Positions 45,821 through 57,108 of a stretch of 64,000 bases of DNA are shown here, in pieces. The DNA is from Parasponia andersonii (taxonomy: Eukaryota; Streptophyta; Magnoliopsida; Rosales; Cannabaceae), in the NCBI GenBank assembly GCA_002914805.1, contig JXTB01000175.1, positions 689,710-753,709 on the forward strand. The letters are read 5' to 3'. The number at the start of each line of letters is the position of its first letter. The first letter of the stretch is position 1. Both the position numbers and the translations under genes were made by a program. The notes below the pieces were generated by a model, which saw only the letters and a list, made by a program, of their open reading frames with translations, made no database searches and had not been told where the DNA came from.

Positions 45821-47941
45821 TAGGCGGTGATAATGTAGATGAAGAGGTTAGAAAAGTAAGTAAAAAAGATTGAAATGTGGACGAATACCTTTAAGGAGGA
45901 GAGGAGGAGATAAAGAAAAAGCTAGAAGAGGAAAAGCAAAGGCAATTAAGACATGGAAGAGGAGGCAGTATATGATACAAGTCCTATGTTTTCTACCCAA
46001 TGTGTTGCGAAACTTTTTGGGTCTACAGGTGATGTAGACAAAGCGGTTGAAATAGTAACATCATGTTTGATAGGTTTCTACGTTACTTGAAGTCACAAAT
46101 ATTATGACTGATAAAAAAGAATTTATAATTATGTTTGTTTGTTCATTTATTTGTAAAAGGACCCGAGGATGGAGCAACGAATGAACCGCAACAATAGGAG
46201 GTTAGAATGCCAGAGGTTGACTCACCAGTTGCAAAAGTAAACTTACATTTTTGCCGTAGAGTCACAATTTTATTACTTGCAATCACAAATATAAAACTAA
46301 ATGTGAAATGTTTTCCTTCATTAAAGGAAGGTAATATTGTGGAGGATAACAAGGCAATATATAATGAAACACTCATAGTTTTTAAGGTAAAGTTTTATGT
46401 TCTTAATGTTTCTCACAATTATGTGACCTAGAGTCACAAAATATAAAGTTTACTTGATTTTGCTCCATACTTAACGGTATTTGATTGTTTTATGCAGGGG
46501 CATGATAAGCTAGAGTCAAACAACATCCCAGCATATCCACATGTTGGGAAAAATGTAGGTTTGAAGGTATACAGATGACTCGTCACTGTAATTCACAATT
46601 TTATGATGTACAGTCACAGTTCTAAAATAATGCTTGCACTACTTTGAATTTATTATATATGTGATACAAAATTGTAACAAAATTTTCTTGTATTTTCGAA
46701 GGTCGAAGAAAATGTTTGAACTAACAACCCACATGAACGTGTCAAGGAGAAAGTAGATGAAGAACGAATATCGGAGGTAAGTCACAAATATATGATAAAA
46801 CACAAATATATGATAAAAGTCACAAATTTATGACAACAAAGTCATAAATATATGGCACTAAATCAGCCGAGGATGTGCATATTATGGCTTTTGCACAAAT
46901 TTTGACCCTTCTTCTTTATGAAGGGAGAAGATGAGCATGATGAGTCAATCACAACCAAAATCCTAGACCAGTATTCTAGGGAGAAAGTTAAGAAAGTTAG
47001 TTAATAATATGTGTCGCAGTGTCACAAATGTGTGACTATTATTCACAATTTGTCTTATGATTGTTACTTAAGTTTTTTTGTGAACATTTTACTCTCGGAT
47101 GAAGTAGAAGGCAACCAAAAAGGATATTCCAGTAAAGAATATTTGACGCATGGTAAGGCGAAAAAAGCCTGATATCAAATTTTTGCCTTTAGAAATATTA
47201 ATCAAAACTAATGAAGAAGGGGTATCTAGAAGTAACATCGTAAAAAAGTTGAAAAAGCCCAAGAGTGAGTGGCTCTTGTAAAGGAATTGTCTTTTTTTAT
47301 TTGACTGGTGGATGAACAACTCTTAAATGTCTTTGATCAGTGGATGAATGAAGGTCTTCAAAAATACCACCAAGAAAGGTAAGATTTGTTAATCATGGCC
47401 TACATTATGTCAAACTCAATTTATTATTTGGAAATTCTATTGACATGTGAACTTCCATATAGGAATGTAGTTGTAAAGTACGTACCTCATCATGAGTAAT
47501 TAATGAGGATATTAGATTTTGGTATCACCATCACTCACAAGAAGAGTTGGCTTTATATTCTTCACTAGCCAAAGTAATGGTTGACGGATGATGTAAATTT
47601 CACCCTATCTTTATCAATATTTGCATTGTTTTTATCAAATTATGTGAGTTTGTAGTAACGTTTGTGAAAGCCTGTCATAGTAAAAGTTGAATTACTCTCC
47701 CGTGTTTTGTGTCCAACATATATATACTTGCTTCTACTACTTGAGGAAGAAGCACAAGTATAACATGGACTGGTTTAGATAGTTTTTCACAATGACAGAT
47801 ATATATTTTGCTAATTATCTTAGATCTAGTTGAAAAGGATTTAACAATTTTGGGAGTCAACTTGATTAGAAAAAATTGTCTACCATTCAAAGTTATAATA
47901 TTTGTGGTCGTATGGCCTGCCATTTTCTATAGACTGTAGTA

Positions 47942-48000
47942 GATCAGGTGTACATTCTAGTGCATGATGAGATCAGGTGTACATTCTAGTGCATGATGAG
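47942..48000. repeat. 29-bp perfect tandem duplication in the protease exon
   Basis: GATCAGGTGTACATTCTAGT... occurs twice, back to back, just before the conserved EHW motif. The duplication shifts the frame. Confidence 0.93.
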
Positions 48001-48440
48001 GTACTTGAGCATTGGATTCTCTTAGAAAGAATTCTCTTCAAAGTGGTGGCCACTTTTTTGCCAATTCTACTAGATAGTCTTGGCATCTTTACGGAGTGAA
48101 AAGATAAAAACGGTCTTGCGCCATTCAAAGTTGAGTATTATTCTGATAACCCACAGCAGGATAATGGGTAATCATATTTTATGTTTTTACACATTTTCAT
48201 ATACTAATTCTGATATGATTATTTAATTAATTTTTGTATAATGATAATGGGGATTATAGTCTCTTTGTGATCAAGTATACTGAGATCAAGTATACTGAGT
48301 ACCTAATGCATGATTGTTCAATACTAGATGTCCATCAAGAGAAGATGGATTTATTCTGTCAAAAGCTCGCATTTGAGCTATACTCACATGCCATGGACAA
48401 GGAAGAAAAAGAATTTTCTAGTAACTTGGAGCGAGAATGA

Positions 48441-48907
48441 CCCTATTCAAACTTTATTTTATGGGTTTTATAATATTGCTAATTTGAAAATAGTTAGACA
48501 ATGTGAAGAAGACAAATTTTTTATGACTATTTCTGTGACAAATTGACACAAGTTAGGCAGGTTGTCTATATCTTGCTACTTCCACCCAAATTGTGTTGCC
48601 CCTTTTAATATAGCATGATTAGATGCATCATTTTGTCATGTCTCTGGCCAATTTATCACAAAGTAGCACAATTTCTTGACGGTATCTCATACTTTCTGTA
48701 ACAATGAATCACATATTACTGTAGACCATATTACAGTTACATTTTAAAGTTACCATAAAATATCAAAAGTCTCAGTTATAAGATATGACATAATGTACAA
48801 TTTAACAAAAACTTTCAACGAAGTACTAATTTTACACATATTTGTTATAACATGATACATATTAATTTCACACACTAGGAGTCTCTTCACACAAACTTAT
48901 TACAAAC
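48441..48907. other. Region between the two convergent MULE genes
   Basis: AT-rich 3' sequences of both genes. No further coding motif is recognised; a few loose TCACA words are present. Confidence 0.5.
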
Positions 48908-51706
48908 TTATGAATGGTAAAAACTGCTACTAGAACGACTCCCATATCCATGGATATTTGTACGTAACGGGATCAGATTCTTGCAGGTTTGCCTATTGTG
49001 GCCACTTTGGCCGTAGCGTGAGCATTTTTAACTCCGAGCCTTTTCACCATTTGACTGGATCCTCTTCTTCTTTCGCCTACCAACTAATCTTGCTCATATA
49101 ACTGGTAGTTTCACTACCTGGTCTTTAATCTCATCAGAGATTATCCAGTCAGACAGATGACCAAGAGAGTACTCAACTCTAGCTTAAGTGGCAATCAACT
49201 TCTCATTATTTGTAATAACTAGATACATAATTATATACAGAGCTGCCACGAACGAAACAAGCTACCATAGTATGTGAACATATAAATTGGTTGATTTGGA
49301 ATTCCTGACATGTGCAAGTTTTATTCTCCAGATCAACATCGTATGGTCTATAATCCCTATCCATGAACTCAAACTGAAATGCACTTGATGCATTGACCTA
49401 ATAATAAGTTTGATGAATGAAAGTCAATACAAAGAGTCAGAAATTTTAAGACAAATCATTGCAAATGTGTGACAGTATGTCATACATTCTATTACCTTAA
49501 GTCACAAAATTTACTACGCAAAGTCATAAAAAAATTTACAACAAATCAAAAATGAGTCATGGAGTGTACTTACAATTATTACAATTGAGCAGCATGAATA
49601 TCCACTAATTGCTTTTCTACATTTGTTGCAAGTATGTTGAACATCCCTGCAGTAGCAACATGCCTTTTATAAAACCATTGTTGCATTCTTCCTCTTGAAA
49701 ACTCCAGTAACTTTCGAATTGGAAATTTCCTAAGTTTGAAGTCCACCGCATTGAAGGACTTAGAATTATTGGAAGTCATTATAGAATACTTCCTAGCAAT
49801 GAAATGGCACTGTTCCCATTTTTCATTTGCCACTTCATTGGATGCAAGGTAATGGCAGACTCCAAGGTCTTCATTATCAAGGAAATTCATAAAATGCTCC
49901 CACTTTGTGACAGTATATGCTTTGGCAGCCTCCATGAACTTCTAATTAACTGCTTTAGACATTTTTCTGAATTTGTTCTTCACATTATTTAACAAACGAT
50001 ACACGCAGAAATCATGTTGAGTATTAGGATATACTTGCCGAATTACATATGCAATGCTTTCATTTCTATCAAATATTATTATGACTTTATCTTGCCCACC
50101 CAATGCTTCTTTCAACTTTCTCAAGAATCACACCTATGCATTTTTATTCTTCGAGTCACCAATTCCAAAGACTAAAGAAAATACTTGCTCATTTGCATTT
50201 ATTGCACATGCCATGAAGAATGTCCCACGATAATAAGACCTACCAAAAGATCCATCAATTATTATAACAAGCCTACAATATCACAATCCTTGAATGAAAG
50301 CTGATAAGGACATAAAAAAGTACTTGAAGTGTTCTACTATTCTCTCTTCCTCTTACATTTGCTCTGTCTTAAGCACAATCACTGAACCAAGGTTACTATT
50401 TTCTAACATGTAAGCTAAAGTAGGCAATAAAGCATACGATTCCTCATCTGTTCACAACAAAATCTACAATGATTTTTCTTTTGCCCATCATGCTTTATAG
50501 TAATCTATATTGACACCATGATCCTTTTTCATTTCGTCCATAATGTCATTAAATGTGAAGGACTTTCGCACTGGGTTGGAATAATGGTAATTGACCATCT
50601 CTCCTTCCCTACTATCAATAGTGCAAGTATGCTAAGAATTGTACCTGCATCATATGAGAACATTTGAGATAAAAATTGTACTTGGTGATCATAAATAAAA
50701 TATATTAATCTGTCACGTACTTTGTGACTGACCATCACAAAAAATTATGTTCCACATTTTTGTGTCGCTCTGTGACAAACTTTGTGACTCATAGTCAGAA
50801 AATTTATCTCTTTATTTGGAATATTAGAGTTTGTTTTATCTAAGTTGCATGGACAGATCACTTGCAGTTCTTATCATAATACACAACGTGTAATGATGGT
50901 CCTGACAAAGACCTAACTTTGAATTGGAAGTGATTACTGATTGCAAACCTATGTAGATGCTTTGTAGTGCATATATTCCATAAACCCCAGATCTAGCATT
51001 ATTGCTACGTCCATTATATTCTAGTTTATTGACTTATATTCTATGATTTCCTATCACAATTAGTGATACATTTGAAATTATTTCAAATAAATCAAATAGG
51101 ATATTAGCAGTTAAACTGTTAGGAACTTCTATTGTAGATTGAGAAAAAATCCCTCTATTTGTTGATGAAGTTCCGACTAAAGTTTTGTGTTAGGATTGAT
51201 CATGAAACATAAATCTAGCACCATTGCTATGTCTATTATATTCTATGCCAAGAGGTATTTGAAATTGGGATTATTCTTCTAATCCATCCCTAGCATACTC
51301 AACAACAAAAGATATAGGTCAATCCATTATACTTAGAACATGCGGATGACGTGGTTGACTCTCATTTCCTCGCATAGAAATCTCTTGCATTGTCATTGGC
51401 TCGTCAATTACGTGTATAAAAAAATAGCATATTTACTCTTATCTCCTTCGTTTTTCTTTAGCCTATATAAATTTTTACAGAACAGACATTTACAATCTTA
51501 ATAGGAGCAAGTCTCTCATCAACAACGTATTTCATCTCTATAGTGTGGTTATCAGGCCTCAAATCAAGAGCCTCAAACATAATTTCTACCGCTCGAATGT
51601 AGGTTGCTCTACTAGAAAGCAAAATATCCGTTGTCTCTATCCCATGATACATGTTATTTTCATCCTACTTACCATTGCAATTCAGAAATACAATAACACT
51701 ACCCAT
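48908..51706 (-). pseudogene. MURA-like MULE transposase
   Basis: The minus strand starts at 51706 (MGSVIVFLNCNGK-stop-DENN), the usual N-terminus of plant MURA-type proteins. A segment at 51652-51458 (IFEALDLRPDN-type) follows, then the MULE catalytic domain at about 50380-49580: LVIIIDGSFGRSYYRGTFFM, NEQVFSLVFGIGDSKNKNA, VIIIFDRNESI, QHDFCVYRLLNNVKNKF, YSIMTSNNSKSFNAV, LLEFSRGRMQQWFYKR. A SWIM zinc finger (CTCQEFQINQFICSH, about 49270-49315) and a CCHC knuckle (48984-49026, second Cys now Tyr) lie at the C-terminus. Stop TAA is at 48908-48910. At least two catalytic Asp (IDGS, FDRN) remain, but stops and frame changes disable it. Confidence 0.88.
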
Positions 51707-52613
51707 GTTTGCAAAAATAAGGTCACAGTTCTATAATTAGCCAACATAGTACATAACTTCACAATGTTCGTAATGATGTAAATCATAATATGTGTAACAG
51801 TCACAAAATCTTCTGCTGAGTAACAAAATTATGACTCATGGTCATAAATCTATAGTAGTTGAAATCACAACCTTAACATACCATTTAAAGAAATTGTGCC
51901 AGATTGTTACAATGTTTAAAGAAACATGTCTATAACTAGTAACCAAATCATCGCAGAACTGGAGCAAATAAAATTAACCATCAAACTGAATATTTGTGAC
52001 AGTATGTCAAATAAATTATGACAATCTGAAACATAAATATAGACTTCCAGATCTCTGCCAAAAAAAGGGACTTTCAGATTGTAGTACAATAAATTAACAA
52101 TATTTTAACCATCTTCTTCACTAGATCCAAATCATCACAGCCATTACCCATTCACTAAAAACCTCATATATATAACTAAAACATGCCTTTATTGTCCTAG
52201 ATCTAGAGGATAATGGAGCTGTCGGAGGGAGATCGTTGGAAGAAAATGGAGGTGCCATGCAAGCTGGACTGACAAGAATGGTTCGACGAGAGACAACCCT
52301 GATCTCTATCGTGCGACCTGGTTCGACGAGGTACCACGCGAACTACTTTATTGTGCCAAATGCTGCTACCATCTGAGAATAGTTAGGATCCAAAGAAATG
52401 AGAGAGAGAGTGAGCTAAGTCTGAGTTGATGTGAATAAAAAAAAAAACAAAGCTTTGCAGCATGCATTTTTTTTTCAAAAGGACTGATAGCAGCAGAGTA
52501 CGTTTAGAGGGAAATCTATTGAAAAAATAGAGGGAAACTGTGTTGTGTTCATAAAGGAAGTCGTCGAATGTATAAAATTTCTCTTTCCAAAACACTTACA
52601 GAAATGTAACAAC

Positions 52614-52716
52614 AGACTCCTAAAAAAGAAATTTCAAAATCACTGCTAAAAAAGTAAAAATCAATAAAAAGACTTTTATTCCCCTAAATTTCCCCAAGTT
52701 TTTCATGTATTGGGCT
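52614..52716 (-). repeat. MULE right terminal inverted repeat
   Basis: Reverse complement starts AGCCCAATACATGAAAAACT, then TGGGGAAATT, TTTTTTAGCAGTGATTTTG and TAGGAGTC. It matches the left end imperfectly. Confidence 0.7.
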
Positions 52717-52784
52717 GGCCTCATGATCTAAACCCCAACTACAGTTGAGGAAATTACGACACGACTATTTTTTAAAAGAATTTG

Positions 52785-53189
52785 AAAAATACGGCAGGCC
52801 AATTTCTTTTCAAATTCTGTAGTGTATTTTCTAGAAAAATGACATTTTTCAAAATCATTTTTAGAAAAATGCTAATTTTTAAATTGGTTAATAGTTACCG
52901 GTGTTTGAAACTAGTTACGGATTACCAATTACTAGTTATAACACATTCTTTTTCTTTTATTGTTCTTGTTTTCCCCCTCTTTTTCTATTCCTTTTATTAT
53001 TTTTTTTGTTTCTGTTACTAGTTAAAATATTTTCTCCTTTTTTAAAAAAATTTTAAATACATTTAATTACTAATTACTAATGTCCGAATACTAGTTACTG
53101 ATTAGAAGTTACTATTTTAAAAAATAGAATTTTTACAAAACCAATTTTAAAAATAACATTTTTCTAAAAAATGCTATATAGGATTTCGG

Positions 53190-53225
<36 letters not shown>

Positions 53226-53241
53226 AACCTACCGTATTTTT
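52785..53241. mobile_element. MITE-like element with long inverted ends
   Basis: Outer ends are AAAAATACGGCAGGC (plus, 52785-) and AAAAATACGGTAGGT (minus, from 53241). The match extends inward through TTTTTAGAAAAATGNTAATTT and an AAATTGGTT block. It is about 457 bp, noncoding and AT-rich, with TAGTTACT words in its centre. The TIR style suggests a nonautonomous Mutator-like element, but no 9-bp duplication is evident. Confidence 0.65.
53190..53223. repeat. Poly-A tract
   Basis: An uninterrupted run of about 34 A residues inside the right part of the MITE-like element. Confidence 0.95.
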
Positions 53242-53440
53242 GTAATTATTTATTGTTTTGTAGGTAAAAGTCTTAAAAATCTGCTACAATTTTAGCACAA
53301 ATAAATCTATCCAAAACTTAAAGCCTTATTTAGGAAGCCAGACTAGGGAATAACTTAGTCCCACATTTGGGTACAAGGAGCCTAGCCTCCCACTTTAGTC
53401 CCATGAGATGAAAGAGAAAATGACATAGATAAGTCTAACT

Positions 53441-53664
53441 TAAGCCGAAATGATGTTTTTATGAATTTTTCAAAAAATGACATTTTTAGGAGTGTCAAGG
53501 ATTTTTTTGACCATATATCAAAAGTTTTTTGACTATGTAAAAACCATTAGTCATAGTTTTTTTTATAGTTAAAATTTTTTTAATCACAGGTTAAGACGTC
53601 CTTGACACTTTTGAAAGTGTCATATTTAAAAAAATATACAAAAAAATTATTTTGTCCCAAATTA
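53441..53664. mobile_element. Small MITE-like inverted repeat element
   Basis: Left ATGACATTTTTAGGAGTGTC (about 53488-53507), then AAGGA, pairs with the reverse complement of 53600-53635 (ATGACACTTTCAAAAGTGTC, then AAGGA). AT-rich outer parts also align loosely. It is noncoding, about 220 bp. Confidence 0.55.
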
Positions 53665-55222
53665 GTCCTATTTATGTTCTTTTTTCTAGAACAGAATTGT
53701 CTCTCATAGAAGGTGTGTTCATTTAGTCCTAGAAGACTCTTTGGTTATTTTGTTTTCTTCAACATTTTTTAATAAAATGCAATATATATTAATTAAGTTC
53801 TAGTGTTTATTTTCTTATAACTCAAAATAACAATAATAATAATAATAACTATGTTTCATTTTTATGTACCCATTATTGATTATTCATAAATAAATTCAAA
53901 ATTATATGACATAGTATAATTATCATTTAAATTTATCTTTTCAATCCTTTCAAATTTTATTTACTTATATATAAATAAAACACGATTAAAAATGTAAAAC
54001 TACGTTGAGAAAAGTTCTATATATTCTGTATTTGTGTTTCAAACCTGTGTTCCACTCAGCAACAGTCTAACAGTAAATAAGACAATGCAATCTAATTCAA
54101 CTCGATCTCATTTAATAGTACAATCCAATCATACCTACCGTCAAATGAGCCAATAGTTTCTGCTATTTTTATTCTTTTGCTTCTATTCTGCACTTTATTA
54201 TTGTAATAACCAGTGTGAGGAATTCTACTGTAGAGACCACTGGTTTTGTTTGTGGATTGAATGGGTCCAGAGTTTATTGAGATCTTGGAAAGTATTAGAG
54301 AATGGTTTTAAATTATTAACATAGATAAAAAGAGTAAAGGCTGGGTTTAGCGAGATTAATGTTGTTGTTTCACAAGCTTTATTATATATCTGAGTAATAT
54401 TATCAGTACAGAAGTTCAATTAATTTCCGGAAATTTTTGTAGCGTTTATTGAGAGTGCTTTCAGCGTCAATTCCCGTCTATATACGATGTGCTTGCTTGG
54501 TGGCCGAACTTTATAATGCCATATATACGATTTAATTCGCCATCAAATATTTGAGTCAGATTCGTGGAGTTTAATGAGTTAAATTAAGCTACAATAAAAA
54601 AAATTAAATTAAATTCCATCAAGCTATACATATATTAGTATTAAATGCATACAATATCAATAGGAATTTTGTTTTCCGCTTATGAATCCGTATCCCCGTT
54701 AAAGCAAACTAGTCTTCGTACGTAGTGGAGTCCATGTCAATAAAATCATATATTATCTCTCAATTCGCGTGCTAAAAACGCTGATGAATAAAGACAATGG
54801 CAAAGAAAAAAAAAAAAGAAATCAACGAAACGTTTACTAGAACCGATATAAAAAAAGAAAACGGAAAAAGAGAGGAATTAATATATTGCTTTGATGATAT
54901 CAATTTTCTTTAAGAACGACACCCGGTCACTTCCATAGCTCCACTAGAATTCTTAATTCTTTTCACTAATGTTCTTTAAGAATGATACCTAGTCACTTGA
55001 CTTGCTTCCACTAAAACTCTTTAGTTCTTTCCATGTGGCATGACTAGTTAATGAGTAACTTGTACTGGAATTTAGTCCAATAATAATAATAAAACATTAT
55101 AGAACTGATCATAGAAATAGTGGCTCCCTTTATACCATAGTTCTATATATGGAGTCATATATTTACAAGATAATACTCGAGTTTGAAGTCTAGCTATCAT
55201 CAGCGCCAAATTGAGGAATAAT
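53665..55222 (+). promoter_or_regulatory. Upstream region of WAT1-related gene B
   Basis: AT-rich noncoding sequence. A degenerate direct repeat of about 66-bp period begins at 54906 (TTTAAGAACGACACCCGGTC) and 54972 (TTTAAGAATGATACCTAGTC). A TATA-like TATATAT at 55144-55150 lies about 75 bp before the start codon. I see no other regulatory site with confidence. Confidence 0.5.
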
Positions 55223-55399
55223 ATGGATAGTTATAAATCAGCTTTGTCTATGGTCGTGTTGCAATTCCTTCTTGCAGGACATACCCTACTCGGCAGAGCT
55301 GCAATATTGCGTGGAATGAGCCCAAGGGTCTACGTGGTCTATAGGCAAACAGTAGCCACTATACTAATAGCTCCAGTAGTTTGTTTCTCTAGATGGTAT

Positions 55400-55435
<36 letters not shown>

Positions 55436-55873
55436 TCTCACGCTTTTCTTTTGTACTTGGCAGGAAAAATCCAAATAAAACTTCACTGGGACTGAAGGGC
55501 TTTTGCTTGATATTTTTGAACTCTCTTATTGGGTATGAGTACATGTGTTTTTGTTATCATGACTTGAAATGACTAAGATTAATTGAAATGGATTTCAGAA
55601 CTAATGATTGTCGATAGTAGCCAATTGATCAAGTTATGCATTAGACATACAGTGAACTATAGCAAAACTATTAATTTATAAGGGGATTTTTTTTTCACTT
55701 CTCCAAATTAATTGGGATTATTTACTGAGAGCATATTAATTTCACTTCATATGCAGAATAACAACCAATCACAATGCCTTTATCCAAGGCTTAAAACTAT
55801 CTTCTTCATCAATAGCCACAGCGATGACTAATTTGATGCCGGCAATCACCTTCGTCATGGCTTGCTTAGTTGG
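55223..55873 (+). CDS. WAT1-related (UMAMIT/EamA-type) transporter gene B, exons 1-3
   Basis: Exon 1 (55223-55395) gives MDSYKSALSMVVLQFLLAG, then GMSPRVYVVYRQTVATILIA and CFSRW. Exon 2 (55464-55532) gives KNPNKTSLGLKGFCLIFLNS and LIG. Exon 3 (55757-55873) gives ITTNHNAFIQGLKLSSSSIA, then TAMTNLMPAITFVMACLVG. All junctions use GT...AG and stay in phase (TG|G, GG|A), with no stops. The predicted protein is a ten-helix membrane transporter of the EamA superfamily; these exons cover roughly the first three to four helices. It is the tandem paralog of gene A and looks intact so far. Exons 4-7 are not seen. They may lie past the window end, since a CACTA-like element and a retroelement block follow in or after intron 3. 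Substrate cannot be told. Confidence 0.85.
55400..55439. repeat. CT microsatellite in intron 1 (gene B)
   Basis: CT run with one G interruption, right after the exon 1 donor, at the same place as in gene A. Confidence 0.95.
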
Positions 55874-57108
55874 GTAATTAAATATTTAGGTGCTTAAATT
55901 ACATTACACCATATATGTGCACATAAAATGGAAATTGCGCTAATTATATTTATTACCTGTGGCGATCATACCACTATATAAGATCTTATTTTAGGACGTA
56001 AGTATGAAATAAAAGGGTAAGTTGAGCTGAGGTAGGCCAACCTAAGCATGATTATCCATGATCAATTCGTGACTGTGTTGGTCATAGCATAGTTAGAAAC
56101 CGTGTTGTGCTCATGTATGTGCTCTGCTTGTGTCCTTTGTGTTTGCTTATATTTGTGTCTAATTTTACTCCATATCGATATTTATGCTACTTTCGTTCAT
56201 AATCAAACCCGTATAGATGGTATCTTATTTTTGTACCTAATTGACCGTTTAATTTATGTATCTTGCGATTTGTGCTTAATTGTACTCGCTTCTAAATTAT
56301 TGTTGTTGTGGTGCCATAATTTACTTGTCAATTTTTTATTCTAAATGTAGTCATTTAATACTTTAGCTCAAATTTGTTTCTTATAAGAAATTGTGAAATA
56401 TATTTTTAAACCTATTTTAACTTTTATTTGTCTTATTCTTCATAAAATATCCAATCTTCGTTACTTAGAATTAATTTTAATAAATATACCAAACTTTATT
56501 TGTTTATATTTTTATGTAGAAAAAAATATCATTTTTTAATTATTTAATATTTTACACTTTTAAAAATTAAATTTATACTATAATAGTATAATATAATTTT
56601 AGGTAAACTGAAAAAAAAAATCCTATGATTTAAATGTTCTACAATTTAAAACTTAAAGTTTGAATTCTATAAAATAATATTTTAATATTAAGAAATTCTA
56701 AAAATTAATACTCTGAGTTAGCCTCTTGTATAACCTTAACCGATAAAAGACAATAATATCCTTAAAATTAAGGAGAATAACAAGGATTAATCCAGTTTTA
56801 ATAAAAGATATTATAATTTTTTTTCGTAACTAAAATTAGTTAAAATATCAGTATATAGTATTAATTTTCAAAAATTCTCAATCACATAGTATTATTTTGT
56901 AAAGTCTAAATCTCAAAATTTAAATTGTAAAACAGTCATATGAGAATAATTTTTTACAATTCACCTTATAATTTTTATGCAAACTCATTCTTGTGAATTG
57001 TGTCTATTATATGCATATCGTTTCGTACATGTCGTCTCTTGTGTCATGCAATTGCACTCATTTTCATGTTTGCGTTTGCCTACTGAACGATTATAGTTAT
57101 TTAAGTCA
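55874..57108 (+). other. Intron 3 of gene B (left part)
   Basis: AT-rich intron sequence after a GTAATT donor. Nothing else is recognised in it. Confidence 0.5.

Larger units (their letters stand above)
43339..48440 (+). pseudogene. DUF1985 / Ulp1 (C48) cysteine-protease-like gene of the MULE
   Basis: Several exons are readable. A Lys-rich N-terminus (43339-43581) comes first. The DUF1985 domain follows (about 44290-45060: TYYGHFLKMKQL, AFITNLQYDG, EDRVKVALLYLLANGLL, VDLVDDLESFTKYP, NMFRFLIALQIWSYETIPLL). A coiled-coil linker is at 45491-45820. The protease domain (about 47330-48440) has LDFGITITHKKSWLYIL, KHKYNMDWF, VDQVYILVHDEVLEHWILLE and GDYSLFVIKYTEYLMHDCSIL. The HW pair of the catalytic His remains (48010-48012). 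The catalytic Cys of the family's GDCG motif reads Tyr (48255-48257). Frames are broken by stops, tandem duplications of 29 and 15 bp, and indels. Ulp1 enzymes remove SUMO; activity here is not expected. Confidence 0.85.
42935..52716. mobile_element. MULE with Ulp1-type protease gene (Kaonashi/VANDAL-like)
   Basis: Imperfect terminal inverted repeats of about 100-115 bp (42935-43048 and 52614-52716) enclose two convergent genes. One is a plus-strand DUF1985 plus Ulp1/C48 protease-like gene (43339-48440). The other is a minus-strand MURA-like transposase (48908-51706). Plant MULEs carrying Ulp1-like genes are known as Kaonashi-type elements, and related VANDAL MULEs carry accessory genes. Both genes are inactivated. 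Noncoding stretches and introns are studded with a GTCACAAA/TTTGTGAC motif. I could not see a clean 9-bp target duplication. Confidence 0.85.

Noticed and set aside
49804-49992. Plus-strand open frame in the MULE
   Set aside because: It is the reverse side of the MURA transposase exon, which has clear conserved motifs on minus.
53190-53223. Poly-A tail of a SINE or LINE
   Set aside because: The A-run lies inside a MITE-like element. No tRNA-like promoter or LINE coding sequence precedes it.
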